From Mycolicibacterium lacusdiani (GTDB lineage: Bacteria; Actinomycetota; Actinomycetes; Mycobacteriales; Mycobacteriaceae): a stretch of 64,000 bases of DNA. Shown here piece after piece: positions 37,390-45,661 of this stretch (positions are counted from its first letter, which is position 1; every line of letters starts with the position of its first letter). The stretch spans positions 496,001 to 560,000 of the forward strand of contig NZ_JAKCFC010000002.1 of the NCBI RefSeq assembly GCF_021916785.1, read 5' to 3'. The notes beneath the pieces are model-generated. The model had not been told where the DNA came from. It ran no database searches and worked only from the letters and a program-made list of their open reading frames with translations. Made by a program: the position numbers and the translations under genes.

Positions 37390-38391
37390 GTGACACAAGA
37401 TACGTCCCCGTCGTGCCCGGTCACCAGTGCCGACCTCGCCGTCGGCTGCCCCGTCGCCCCGGGTGGGTACGACGCACCGCCGGCACCGCTGGGACCCGAC
37501 TCGCTGACGTGGAAGTACTTCGGCGACTGGCGGGGCCTGCTGCAGGGGCCGTGGGCCGGCTCCATGCAGAACATGCACCCCCAGCTCGGCGCCGCCGTCG
37601 AGGAGCACTCCACGTTCTTCATCGAGCGCTGGCAGCGTCTGCTGCGGTCGCTGTACCCGATCGGCGGCGTGGTCTTCGACGGCGACAGGTCGCCGCGCAC
37701 CGGTGCCGAGGTCCGCGACTATCACGTCGACATCAAGGGCGTCGACGCCCAGGGGCGGCGCTATCACGCACTGAACCCGGACGTCTTCTACTGGGCGCAC
37801 TCGACGTTCTTCGTCGGCACGCTGATCGTCGCCGAGCGCTTCTGCGGCGGGCTCACCGAGGCGCAGAAGCGGCAGCTGTTCGAGGAGCACAAGGCGTGGT
37901 ACGCCATGTACGGCATGAGCACGCGGCCGGTCCCCGAGACCTGGGAGGACTTCCAGGAGTACTGGGATCACATGTGCCGCAACGTCTTGGAGAACAACTA
38001 CGCCGCGCGGGCCGTCCTCGACCTCAGTGAGTTGCCCAAGCCGCCGTTCGCGGACAAGCTGCCCGACTGGATGTGGAAGCTGCAGCGGCCGCTGGTCGCG
38101 CGGTTCTTCGTCTGGTTCACCGTCGGGCTCTACGACCCGCCCGTGCGCGAGCTGATGGGCTACGAGTGGACCGCGCGAGACGAGTGGCTGCACCGCCGCC
38201 TCGGCAATGCGGTGGGCCGGGTTTTCGCGCTACTGCCCGAGCGGGTCCGCATGCATCCCCGTGCGCGCGCGGGCTGGGACCGCGCCAACGGCCGCCTCCC
38301 GGCTGACGCGCCGCCCCCGGAAACCCCGGCGCGGAACCTGCCGCCGCTGCAGGAGCGGGGCAACCCGATGCACTACTGCCCGAACGTCTGA
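37390..38391 (+). CDS. DUF2236 / MpaB-family oxygenase
   Basis: 333-aa protein of the oxygenase MpaB/latex-clearing-protein family (DUF2236), heme-dependent in studied members. Conserved pieces seen are ALNPDVFYWAHSTFFVGTLIVAERF (His in WAHSTF is a likely heme ligand) and EEHKAWYAMYGMSTRPVPETWEDFQEYWDHM. Ortholog position Rv0826. The GTG at 37390 is preferred over the ATG at 37381 because AGGAG ends directly against the ATG but is 9 nt from the GTG. Probably under the divergent TetR. Confidence 0.87.
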   Translation: MTQDTSPSCPVTSADLAVGCPVAPGGYDAPPAPLGPDSLTWKYFGDWRGLLQGPWAGSMQNMHPQLGAAVEEHSTFFIERWQRLLRSLYPIGGVVFDGDRSPRTGAEVRDYHVDIKGVDAQGRRYHALNPDVFYWAHSTFFVGTLIVAERFCGGLTEAQKRQLFEEHKAWYAMYGMSTRPVPETWEDFQEYWDHMCRNVLENNYAARAVLDLSELPKPPFADKLPDWMWKLQRPLVARFFVWFTVGLYDPPVRELMGYEWTARDEWLHRRLGNAVGRVFALLPERVRMHPRARAGWDRANGRLPADAPPPETPARNLPPLQERGNPMHYCPNV

Positions 38392-38429
38392 CGGCAGGGC
38401 CCGCTGCGTCAGCAGCTACCGTGTAGCCG

Positions 38430-39593
38430 ATGACGAGCCCTGAACTCATCGGGGGACGATACGAACTGCGCGGCGTCCTCGGCCGTGGCGGCATGGCCGA
38501 GGTGCACTCCGCGTGGGACGTCCGGCTCAACCGGCCCGTGGCCGTCAAGCTGCTGCATCCCTCGCTGCTCGGCGACCCGGACTCCCGGACGCGCTTCGAG
38601 TTCGAGGCGAGGGCAGCCGCCGGACTGGCCCACCCGAACATCGTCGTCGTGCACGACAGCGGCGAGCAACCACCGCACGGGGTGCCATTCCTGGTCATGG
38701 AGCAACTGCCAGGTGCGTCGCTGGCCGACGAGATCGCGAGGGGACCGTTGCCCGTGCCGCGGGTACGCAGCGTGCTGGCCGACGTCCTCGCGGGACTGGG
38801 TGCGGCGCACGCGGCAGGCATCCTGCACCGCGACGTGAAGCCTGCCAACGTGCTGTTCGCCGAGACGGGGCAGGCCAAGCTCGCCGACTTCGGCATCGCG
38901 AAATCCGGCGGCACCAGCCTGACCCGCGCCGGCCAGATCTTCGGCACCATGGCGTATCTGAGCCCCGAGCGGATCGCCGGCAGGCCCGCCACCCCCGCCG
39001 ACGACCTCTATGCCGTCGGCGCCATGGGTTACGAGGCGCTGACCGGGGTCATGCCGTTCCCACAGGGCGAGCCGGCTGCCCTGGTGCGGGCGATCGCCGC
39101 ACACGACGTGGTTCCGCTGCAATCGGTCCGCCCCGACGTCGACGCCGGACTGGCCACTGTCATCGAGCGCGCCATGGCGCCCGATCCGTCCCAGCGGTTC
39201 TCGAGCGCGGCGGAGATGCGGGCCGCGCTGCTCTCGGTACGGCCGGCGACGCGCGTGATGACCGCCCCGCCGCTGCCGCTGACGACCGGCGCCGAACTGC
39301 CACCGCCGCCACCGGACCGCAGGCGGCGCGTGCTGGCAGGCGTAGCGGCCGCTGCGGCCGTCCTCCTGGCGCTGGTGTTCGTGATCGTCGAGGCGACCCG
39401 GTCCTCTCCCGCCACCCCGGGCCCCGCTGCCACCACGACGCCGACCACCACGACGCCGCGCACGATGACGACCACCACCACGACGCCGGTGACGACGTCG
39501 TCGCTCGCGCCGGCGCCGATCCCGACCGAGGGACGCGGGCGCGAGGGGAACGGGAACGACAAGCCGAAGAAGCCCAAGGGCGACGACGATTGA
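38430..39593 (+). CDS. Eukaryotic-type serine/threonine protein kinase
   Basis: 387-aa membrane kinase. The catalytic domain (residues about 9-270) has the glycine loop GRGGMAEV, catalytic Lys in PVAVKLL, ILHRDVKPANVLF, DFGIAK and the activation segment ending GTMAYLSPE. A single helix (RVLAGVAAAAAVLLALVFVIV, about 310-330) follows. The outside part is only a Thr/Pro-rich tail with no sensor domain, unlike PknB with PASTA repeats. TACCGT (38417-38422) lies 7 nt before the ATG: leaderless. The target is unknown. Confidence 0.93.
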   Translation: MTSPELIGGRYELRGVLGRGGMAEVHSAWDVRLNRPVAVKLLHPSLLGDPDSRTRFEFEARAAAGLAHPNIVVVHDSGEQPPHGVPFLVMEQLPGASLADEIARGPLPVPRVRSVLADVLAGLGAAHAAGILHRDVKPANVLFAETGQAKLADFGIAKSGGTSLTRAGQIFGTMAYLSPERIAGRPATPADDLYAVGAMGYEALTGVMPFPQGEPAALVRAIAAHDVVPLQSVRPDVDAGLATVIERAMAPDPSQRFSSAAEMRAALLSVRPATRVMTAPPLPLTTGAELPPPPPDRRRRVLAGVAAAAAVLLALVFVIVEATRSSPATPGPAATTTPTTTTPRTMTTTTTTPVTTSSLAPAPIPTEGRGREGNGNDKPKKPKGDDD

Positions 39594-39609
39594 GCGGTTT
39601 TTCGCGAGG

Positions 39610-39682
39610 TGCCCCCACCAGGGCTCGAACCTGGGACCTGCGGATTAAAAGTCCGTAGCTCTACCAACTGAGCTATAGGGGC
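39610..39682 (-). tRNA. tRNA-Lys (anticodon TTT)
   Basis: The reverse complement folds as a complete tRNA: acceptor GCCCCTA/TGGGGGC, D-arm GCTCAGTTGGTAGAGC, anticodon loop CTTTTAA with TTT and T-arm GGTTCGAGCC. CCA is not encoded. It lies on the opposite strand to the three tRNAs that follow. Confidence 0.95.
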
Positions 39683-39796
39683 GCGGAAGTCAGGATACTG
39701 GGCCACCCTCGTTTGAGGATTTGGGTGTCGATCCCCTAAGCTATCGAAGCTCCCAGCGTCACGGCGCCGGGAGTACCCCGAAGAGATTCGGCTTTG

Positions 39797-39869
39797 GCCC
39801 CCATCGTTTAGCGGCCTAGGACGCCGCCCTTTCACGGCGGTAGCACGGGTTCGAATCCCGTTGGGGGTA
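39797..39869 (+). tRNA. tRNA-Glu (anticodon TTC)
   Basis: Acceptor GCCCCCA/TGGGGGT, anticodon loop CTTTCAC with TTC flanked by CCGCC/GGCGG, T-loop GGTTCGAATCC. First of three plus-strand tRNAs. Confidence 0.95.
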
Positions 39870-39917
39870 CGACGCAACGGCGGTAACGTCGGAGCAGCAG
39901 TAACGCAGGAAGAGCAA

Positions 39918-39991
39918 GGCCCTGTGGCGCAGTTGGTTAGCGCGCCGCCCTGTCACGGCGGAGGTCGCGGGTTCGAGTCCCGTCAGGGTCG
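39918..39991 (+). tRNA. tRNA-Asp (anticodon GTC)
   Basis: Acceptor GGCCCTG/CAGGGTC with one G-U pair, anticodon loop CTGTCAC with GTC in a CCGCC/GGCGG stem, T-loop GGTTCGAGTCC, discriminator G. Confidence 0.95.
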
Positions 39992-40033
39992 CCATCATTG
40001 GCGAGGCACATCGGTGTGAGTCGGTTGCCTTCC

Positions 40034-40107
40034 GGCCAGGTAGCTCAGTTGGTACGAGCGTCCGCCTGAAAAGCGGAAGGTCGCCGGTTCGATCCCGGCC
40101 CTGGCCA
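40034..40107 (+). tRNA. tRNA-Phe (anticodon GAA)
   Basis: Acceptor GGCCAGG/CCTGGCC, anticodon loop CTGAAAA with GAA in a CCGC/GCGG stem, T-loop GGTTCGATCCC, discriminator A. Last of the Glu-Asp-Phe cluster. Confidence 0.95.
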
Positions 40108-40149
40108 CTTCATAGCAGTGCGATTCCCGTTCCCCGGGGCCCAATCGGA

Positions 40150-40725
40150 TCACTCCGCTCGGAACACTCCCGCGGTGGCGAAGCCGACCCGATGGCGTGC
40201 GCGCCCGGCGTCGTCGCCGAAGCGATCGATGCCCCACGACACGGCCGTGATGAGTTGGAACAGCTCCTCGGCCGTAACGGTCCCGGATGCCGCACCGTGG
40301 TCGCGCGCCCGGTGCAGGAAGTCGCGGGTCCGGCCGGTCAGACGTGTCGAGACGTCCTGCACCGGCGAGGCGTCGTCATCGATCGTCGTGGCGATGCACG
40401 TGGGCAACTCCTGCCAGATGCGCAGGGCCCAGGCGAGCCGGAACAGCCACTCCTTGAGCGCCTCGTCGGCGGCCATCTCTTGCTCGAGCGCTTCCGACTC
40501 CCGAAGCAGGTCGCCGATGCTGTCCTCGATGACGGCGGCAAGCAGATCGTTGCGGGTGGGGAAGTTCCGGTAGAGGGTCGCGTTGCCGACGCCTGCGGCA
40601 CTGGCGATCCCGTCGAGCGAGGCGAAGATCCCGTCGGTGTCGAAGACTGCGCGTGCTGCGCGCAGGATCGCGTCGCGGTTGCGTTTGGCGTCGGCCCGAA
40701 GCGGACGCGCCGTGTGCGTGTTCAC
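40150..40725 (-). CDS. TetR/AcrR family transcriptional regulator
   Basis: 191-aa repressor. The helix-turn-helix is GIASAAGVGNATLYRNFPTRNDLLAAVIED, and the ligand domain carries the C-terminal pattern TVTAEELFQLITAVSWGIDRFGDD seen in regulators of short-chain dehydrogenases. GTG at 40725 or 40731; the shorter begins VNTHTARPLRADAKRNRDAIL. It is divergent from an SDR gene, and the 96-bp gap contains nested palindromes (40746-40797), so it very probably represses the SDR and itself. Confidence 0.88.
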   Translation of the reverse strand: MNTHTARPLRADAKRNRDAILRAARAVFDTDGIFASLDGIASAAGVGNATLYRNFPTRNDLLAAVIEDSIGDLLRESEALEQEMAADEALKEWLFRLAWALRIWQELPTCIATTIDDDASPVQDVSTRLTGRTRDFLHRARDHGAASGTVTAEELFQLITAVSWGIDRFGDDAGRARHRVGFATAGVFRAE

Positions 40726-40745
40726 CGTCACCTCGCCATCGGTTG

Positions 40746-40797
40746 CATAAGTGGGGAGCGTCCCCACATACTGATCTGGGGACCAACCCCACTTATG
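40746..40797. promoter_or_regulatory. Nested inverted repeats, TetR operator pair
   Basis: CATAAGTGGGG (40746-40756) and CCCCACTTATG (40787-40797) are perfect 11-bp inverted repeats. Each end is itself a palindrome: GTGGGGA-GCG-TCCCCAC (40751-40767) and TGGGG-ACCAA-CCCCA (40777-40791), with centres about 25 bp apart. This arrangement suits two TetR dimers between divergent promoters. Confidence 0.65.
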
Positions 40798-40821
40798 CCC
40801 GACCCTACAGCAGGAGTGACG

Positions 40822-41547
40822 ATGACAGAGCGACTCGACGGTCGGACAGTGCTGGTGACCGGAGCGAACGGCGGGCTCGGGGAGGAGTTCGTGCGCCAGG
40901 CCCTCGACCGGGGTGCCCGCAGGGTCTACGCCTCCGCGCGCAGGCCTCGGCAGTGGAACGACGAGCGCATCGTGCCGCTGCCACTGGACCTGACGGACAC
41001 GGCATCGGTCGCCAGTGCTGCAGCCACCGCGTCCGACGTCGACCTGGTGGTCAACAACGCCGCCATCGCACCTGCCGACGACGTCTCCGTACTCGCCGGC
41101 GACGAGGAGGTCCTGCGCCGCATCTTCGAGACCAACGTCATCGGCAACCTGCGGGTGGCCAAGGCCTTCGCGCCCGTACTGGCCGCCAACGGTGGCGGCG
41201 CGCTGCTCAACGTCCTGTCGCTGGCGGCGTGGTTGCCGTTGCCCACCGCCTACGCCGCGTCCAAGGCCGCGATGTGGTCGGCTACCAACGCGCTCCGGGG
41301 TGAACTCGCCCCGCAGGGCACCACCGTCACGGGCCTGCTCGTCGGGATGGTCGACACGCCGATGACGACACGCTGGGACATGCCCAAGGTCAGCCCGGCC
41401 AGCGTCGTGGACCAGGCGTATGACGGCGTTGTCACCGGGGCGTTCGAGGTGCACGCCGACGAGGACACCCGCGACGTCAAGGCCCGGCTGAGCGGCAGCT
41501 CGGAGGAACTCAACGCCTACATCGCCGAGAAGCTGGTGGACTTCTAG
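40822..41547 (+). CDS. Short-chain dehydrogenase/reductase
   Basis: 241-aa classical SDR. The cofactor motif TGANGGLG is at residues 13-20, NNAA near 78-81 and the catalytic Ser133, Tyr144 and Lys148 in YAASK. The substrate is unknown. The ATG at 40822 has an AGGAG site. It is divergent from a TetR gene with palindromic operators. A strong hairpin terminator follows. Confidence 0.92.
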   Translation: MTERLDGRTVLVTGANGGLGEEFVRQALDRGARRVYASARRPRQWNDERIVPLPLDLTDTASVASAAATASDVDLVVNNAAIAPADDVSVLAGDEEVLRRIFETNVIGNLRVAKAFAPVLAANGGGALLNVLSLAAWLPLPTAYAASKAAMWSATNALRGELAPQGTTVTGLLVGMVDTPMTTRWDMPKVSPASVVDQAYDGVVTGAFEVHADEDTRDVKARLSGSSEELNAYIAEKLVDF

Positions 41548-41572
41548 GCCACCGACTTCACCAGAGAACGCG

Positions 41573-41611
41573 AAAGGGCCGCCCGAAGTCGATGACCTCG
41601 GGCGGCCCTTT
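41573..41611. terminator. Bidirectional hairpin terminator
   Basis: AAAGGGCCGCCCGA (41573-41586) pairs perfectly over 14 bp with TCGGGCGGCCCTTT (41598-41611). A-run and T-run flank the stem, so it works for the SDR gene and for the convergent coiled-coil gene. Confidence 0.85.
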
Positions 41612-41627
41612 CAGCTGTGGTGCGGTG

Positions 41628-42305
41628 CTACTTGTCGCTGGCGCGCTCGGCCTGCCGCTTTTCCTTCTCGGCGTCGGCCAGGCTCTCGACCTTGTCTGCC
41701 TGGGCCCGCTTCTGCGCCGCCTCGGTGCGCTTGTCACGCGCATCGTCACGCTTGGCCTCGGCGGCATTGGTGACGGCCTTCTCCTGGGCGCGGATCGTCG
41801 ACGTCTCCGCACGACGTGCATTCTCAGCCGACTGCACGCGCTTCTCGGCGACCTCGTCGGCCTGCTTCTTGACCGCGGCAGCCCGCTGGGCTGCGGTCTG
41901 CGTTGCCGCACGCTTCTTCTCGTCAGCGGACTGACGCGCTTCGCTCATGCGACGGTTCTTCTCGGCGTGCGCATCCTCGGCCTGCTCCTGAGCCTGCTCG
42001 CGCTTCGCGTCGAGCCGCTCATCGGCCTGGCGACGCTTCGCCTCGGCCTCGGCCTCGAGAGTGGCCGCGCGGCCCAGCGTTTCGCTGCGCTCGACCAAAG
42101 CCGACCCGCGTGCCGCGAGGTCGGCGTCGCCCAGCACGGACCCGACGGTGGAATCCAGCGAGCCCAGCGAGCGCTCGTAGAACAAACGCGCGGGTGCCTC
42201 GGAGTCCCAGCGCGAGACCACGCGGTCTTCGATCAGCTGCAACGGAAGTCGCGCAAGGGAGTACTGGAAACGCAGAACGGCGAAGGGTATTTCGAGAATC
42301 TTCAT
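41628..42305 (-). CDS. Ala/Glu-rich coiled-coil protein (IF2-N-like annotation family)
   Basis: 225-aa soluble protein. A folded N terminus (MKILEIPFAVLRFQYSLARLPLQLIEDRVVSRWDSEAPARLFYERSLGSLDS) is followed by about 150 residues of charged helix (EAEAEAKRRQADERLDAKREQAQEQAEDAHAEKNRR) that should form a long coiled coil. Related mycobacterial proteins are sometimes labelled translation initiation factor IF-2-like only because of this composition; I see no GTPase motif. An AGGAG site 8 nt before ATG supports the start at 42305. It is in tandem with a CsbD-like coiled-coil gene, suggesting a stress-related pair. Confidence 0.7.
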   Translation of the reverse strand: MKILEIPFAVLRFQYSLARLPLQLIEDRVVSRWDSEAPARLFYERSLGSLDSTVGSVLGDADLAARGSALVERSETLGRAATLEAEAEAKRRQADERLDAKREQAQEQAEDAHAEKNRRMSEARQSADEKKRAATQTAAQRAAAVKKQADEVAEKRVQSAENARRAETSTIRAQEKAVTNAAEAKRDDARDKRTEAAQKRAQADKVESLADAEKEKRQAERASDK

Positions 42306-42331
42306 TGATGAACTCCTGTTGGGGTCGCTGC

Positions 42332-42889
42332 TCACGGCAGGTCGGCTTGGTCGGTCAGTGCGTCGGCCTCGCGCCGCAACCGCGCCGCCTCGACCTCGGG
42401 TTCGGCGGCGTCACGCGCTGCTCGCTGATGCTCGTCGAGGGCGCCGTCCACCTGGTCGACGGCATTCTCGACCTTGGCGTCCTCGGCGGCCTTGGCCACC
42501 GCCGCCTTGCGCGCTGCCTCGGCCTCGGCCTGCGTGCGCTGGGCCGCAGCATCGCGCTGCGCTGCAGCTTCTGCGGCCTGCTTCTGGGCTGCGGACTGTG
42601 CCCGCGCCTCGGTCTTGACCGCAGTGGTCTCGGCGTCGACTTCGCGGCGGGCCTCGAAGCTCTCCTTCTGCGCCTCGGCCTGCTGCTGGCGTGCCTGGTC
42701 GGCCTCGGCCTTGGCGACGGCCTCGACGCTGTTGGCTTCCTTGCGCTCCTGAGCCTGAGTTTGCTCGAGCTGGCCCTCTGCTGTGAGGGAGTCATTACCC
42801 GTGACGGCTCCGGCGATCTCCTTCGCCTTGCCCTTCACGGAGTCGAGTAGGCCCTTGCGTGCCTGGTCTGAAGTACTGTCGTCAGTCAT
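42332..42889 (-). CDS. CsbD-like protein fused to coiled-coil
   Basis: 185-aa protein. The N terminus SVKGKAKEIAGAVTGNDSLTAEGQLEQ is the CsbD stress-protein motif (about residues 17-43). The remainder is Ala/Gln/Glu/Lys-rich helix (AKAEADQARQQQAEAQKESFEARREVDAE) similar in style to the next gene downstream. CsbD proteins are general-stress proteins of unknown mechanism. The gene starts 149 bp from the divergent TetR gene and has an AAAGGGG ribosome site. The 26-nt gap to the downstream gene indicates an operon. Confidence 0.8.
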   Translation of the reverse strand: MTDDSTSDQARKGLLDSVKGKAKEIAGAVTGNDSLTAEGQLEQTQAQERKEANSVEAVAKAEADQARQQQAEAQKESFEARREVDAETTAVKTEARAQSAAQKQAAEAAAQRDAAAQRTQAEAEAARKAAVAKAAEDAKVENAVDQVDGALDEHQRAARDAAEPEVEAARLRREADALTDQADLP

Positions 42890-43039
42890 CGGTCCCCTTT
42901 CGACCTCGGTTGGAATCCAAGGCGGAATTGCTCAGTGGTGTCTGGGGAGTAATTCCACGTGTGCGGAATGCGAAACCCCTCGTGATCTGCGCCACTTCGC
43001 CTTGCGCTGCCCGAGAATCGAAGCGGGTAGGTTACCCAC

Positions 43040-43648
43040 ATGGTCCGGCCTGCGCAGACGGCGCGCAGCGAGCGAACGCGCGACGCACTGCGGAGGGCTG
43101 CGCTGGTCCGATTCCTCGGCCAGGGCGTCGAGGACACCTCGGCCGAACAGATCTCCGCAGACGCCGGCGTCTCGCTGCGCACCTTCTACCGTCACTTCTC
43201 CTCCAAGCACGACCTGCTGTTCGCCGACTACGACGCCGGGCTCGAGTGGTTCCGCACCGCCCTGGCCGAGCAGACGGGTGAGCAGTCGCTGATCGACTCC
43301 GTCCACGCCGCGGTCATGGCGGCGCCGTACGACGTCGAGGCCGTGGCGAAGATCGCCGACCTGCGCACCCAGGAACTCGACGCGGGCCGCATCGTGCGCC
43401 ACGTGCGGCAGGTCGAGGCGGACTTCGCCGAGGCCGTCGAGGAGTACCTGACCCGCACCGAGTCCCCGGGCGAGGGCACCGACGACCGCCTACGCGTGAC
43501 GGTCACCGCCCGGTGCGTCGCCGCGGCGGTCTTCGGCGCCATGGAATTCTGGATGCTCGACCCGAACCGATCGCTGCCCGAATTGGCCAGGCTGTGCCGC
43601 AAGGCCTTGGACTCGGTGGCCGCCGGGTTCGGTACCGCCGCTGGCTGA
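43040..43648 (+). CDS. TetR family transcriptional regulator
   Basis: 202-aa repressor. Helix-turn-helix TSAEQISADAGVSLRTFYRHFSSKHDLLFADY. The C-terminal half includes ARCVAAAVFGAMEFWMLDPNRSLPELARLCRKAL. TAGGTT (43028-43033) is exactly 6 nt before the ATG, so leaderless. A perfect palindrome GTCAATATTGAC (43653-43664) lies just after its stop and before the FAD oxidoreductase gene, making that gene the likely target. Confidence 0.9.
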   Translation: MVRPAQTARSERTRDALRRAALVRFLGQGVEDTSAEQISADAGVSLRTFYRHFSSKHDLLFADYDAGLEWFRTALAEQTGEQSLIDSVHAAVMAAPYDVEAVAKIADLRTQELDAGRIVRHVRQVEADFAEAVEEYLTRTESPGEGTDDRLRVTVTARCVAAAVFGAMEFWMLDPNRSLPELARLCRKALDSVAAGFGTAAG

Positions 43649-43652
43649 GTTT

Positions 43653-43664
43653 CGTCAATATTGA
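43653..43664. promoter_or_regulatory. 12-bp perfect palindrome, TetR operator candidate
   Basis: GTCAATATTGAC, extended to TTTC...AAAA on the flanks with one mismatch. It sits 33 bp before the oxidoreductase ATG and 5 bp after the tetR stop. TGTCAATATTGACA-like sites are typical TetR operators. Confidence 0.6.
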
Positions 43665-43696
43665 CAAAACATCCGCAGCGTGTCAGCGTCGGTGCG

Positions 43697-45268
43697 ATGA
43701 CGGACTTCGACGCGATCGTCGTCGGCGCGGGGCACAACGGACTCGCCGCCGCCGCCCTCCTGCAACGGGCGGGATTGCGAACGCTCTGCGTGGACTCCAA
43801 GCTCTACGCGGGCGGCATGGCGTCGACCGTCGAGTTGTTCGACGGCTACGAATTCGAGATCGCCGGCTCGCTGCAATTCCCCACCTCGGCGAAGGTGAGT
43901 GCCGAACTCGGCCTCGACGACCTGCCCACCGTGGACGTCGACGTCATGTCGGTCTCCCTGCGGGGCATAGGCGACGAGCCCGTCGTGTACTACAGCGACC
44001 CGATGCGAATGCTGACCCACCTCAACGACGTTCACGGCGCCGAGGCCGTCAACGGCATGGCAGGCCTGATGGCCTGGAGCCAGGCGCCGACACGCGCGCT
44101 CGGCCGCTTCGAGGCGGGCACGCCACCGAAGACCCTCGACGAGATGTACGCCTGCGCGAACAACGAATTCGAGCGCTCGGCGATCACCGACATGCTGTTC
44201 GGCTCGGTGACCGACGTCCTGGACCGCTTTCTCCCCGACGCCGAGAAGCACGGCGCACTGCGCGGCATGCTGGCCTTCCTCGCCATCAACACCACCTACC
44301 GCGGTCCGGCAACGCCGGGCAGCGCCGCCGCGCTGGCGTTCGGCCTGGCCGTGCCCGACGAGAACGCCAAGCTGATGAAGAAGCTGAGGGGCGGAATCGG
44401 CACGCTCACCGCGCATCTCGTCAACACGCTGGTCGGCGGGGGCGGCGAACTGCGGTTGCGGACCAAGGTCGACGAGATCCTCGTCGCCGACGGCCGCGTG
44501 ACGGGGGTCCGCCTCGACGACGGAACGACGGTGCACGCCGCAGTGGTGGTCTCCGGCGTCGCCCCCGACCTCACCGTGAACTCGCTCGTCGACCCGGCCG
44601 CCATGTCGGCGGATGTCCGCGAGCGCTACGCGCGCATCGACCACCGCGGCAGCTACCTGCAGATGCACTTCGCGCTCGACGGCATGCCGACCTTCGCCGA
44701 ACCGTACGAGATGCTCAACGACCCCGAGATGCAAACGGCCATCGGCCTGTTCAGCACCCCGGAGGAACTGCAGCAGCAGTGGCAGGACTGCCGGCGCGGC
44801 ATCGTGCCCGCCGATCCGGCGATCGCCATGCAGTTCCCCTCGGTACACGATCCTGGTCTCGCGCCCCCGGGAAAGCACGCGGTCTCGGCGTTCTCGATGT
44901 GGTTCCCCGTCGAGGGCTCGGCAGCAGGTGACACGGGCTACGGCCACCGCAAGGCCGAGATGGGTCGCCGGGTCATCGAGAAGATCACCAGGGTGGCACC
45001 CGACTTCGAGTCGAAGATCATCCGCCACACCACGTTCACGCCGAAGCACATGGGCACCATGTTCGGTGCCCCCGGCGGTGACTACTGTCACGGCCTGATC
45101 CACCCGGAGCAGATGGGCCCGAATCGGCCCGGCCCGACGGGGTACGTCGATCAGCCCATCCCTGTCCGCGGGTTGTACCTCGGCAGCGCGGGATGTCATG
45201 GGGGACCGGGCATCACGTTCATTCCGGGTTACAACGCCGCACACGCCGCGCTGGCGGACTTGGCCTAG
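43697..45268 (+). CDS. FAD-dependent phytoene-desaturase-like oxidoreductase
   Basis: 523-aa flavoprotein of the carotenoid-desaturase/NAD(P)-FAD oxidoreductase family. The dinucleotide motif DAIVVGAGHNGLAAAALLQRAG is at the N terminus and the C-terminal FAD motif is VRGLYLGSAGCHGGPGITFIPGYNAA. The substrate may be a carotenoid, polyisoprenoid or retinol-like lipid; not decidable here and no other crt gene is nearby. The ATG at 43697 was chosen over an ATG 36 nt upstream that would overlap the palindrome region. Probably repressed by the upstream TetR. Confidence 0.9.
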   Translation: MTDFDAIVVGAGHNGLAAAALLQRAGLRTLCVDSKLYAGGMASTVELFDGYEFEIAGSLQFPTSAKVSAELGLDDLPTVDVDVMSVSLRGIGDEPVVYYSDPMRMLTHLNDVHGAEAVNGMAGLMAWSQAPTRALGRFEAGTPPKTLDEMYACANNEFERSAITDMLFGSVTDVLDRFLPDAEKHGALRGMLAFLAINTTYRGPATPGSAAALAFGLAVPDENAKLMKKLRGGIGTLTAHLVNTLVGGGGELRLRTKVDEILVADGRVTGVRLDDGTTVHAAVVVSGVAPDLTVNSLVDPAAMSADVRERYARIDHRGSYLQMHFALDGMPTFAEPYEMLNDPEMQTAIGLFSTPEELQQQWQDCRRGIVPADPAIAMQFPSVHDPGLAPPGKHAVSAFSMWFPVEGSAAGDTGYGHRKAEMGRRVIEKITRVAPDFESKIIRHTTFTPKHMGTMFGAPGGDYCHGLIHPEQMGPNRPGPTGYVDQPIPVRGLYLGSAGCHGGPGITFIPGYNAAHAALADLA

Positions 45269-45286
45269 ACCGCAGCGAGCGCCGCG

Positions 45287-45640
45287 TCAGTCGGTGCGGT
45301 CGTTCAGCTCGGTCATCCAGTCGGCAGGCACTCGGTCGCGGGGCCCCGGCACCGTCTGTGCCGCCGGGTGGCTGTCGGGGGCGGCGAGTTCCGGGCCCTC
45401 GTAGTACGCATCCTTGGAGTAGTCCCAGAACCAGTCCTCGCCGGGCTCGAACGACTGGATGATCGGGTGACCGGTGGAACGCCAGTGCGCAGCGGCGTGG
45501 CGGGCCAGCGAGTCGTCGCAGCACCCGACGTGACCGCACGCCGCGCAGCGGCGCAGATGCACCCACCACCCGCCGTCGGCGTCGCACTCTGCGCATCCCG
45601 TACCGCTCGGCGGGACGGTCGGGTCAACGGCATTGGTCAT
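45287..45640 (-). CDS. UBP-type zinc finger protein
   Basis: 117-aa protein. One UBP zinc-finger: CAECDADGGWWVHLRRCAACGHVGCCDDSLARHAAAHWRSTGHPIIQSF, with the Cys and His ligands of the ubiquitin-binding ZnF-UBP fold. Short bacterial members exist in actinobacteria; mycobacteria have Pup rather than ubiquitin, so the partner is unknown. C-terminal tail DWMTELNDRTD. Just downstream of zwf on the same strand. Confidence 0.85.
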   Translation of the reverse strand: MTNAVDPTVPPSGTGCAECDADGGWWVHLRRCAACGHVGCCDDSLARHAAAHWRSTGHPIIQSFEPGEDWFWDYSKDAYYEGPELAAPDSHPAAQTVPGPRDRVPADWMTELNDRTD

Positions 45641-45661
45641 GTGAGACAGCGTAATCCCGCC

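Noticed and set aside
39610..40107. tRNA cluster as integration site
   Set aside because: All four tRNAs are intact with no 3'-end duplication or phage genes nearby.
42890..43000. SigF-like promoter (GTTT...GG) before the CsbD gene
   Set aside because: The -10 part reads GGAATT rather than GGGTAT; too weak to claim.
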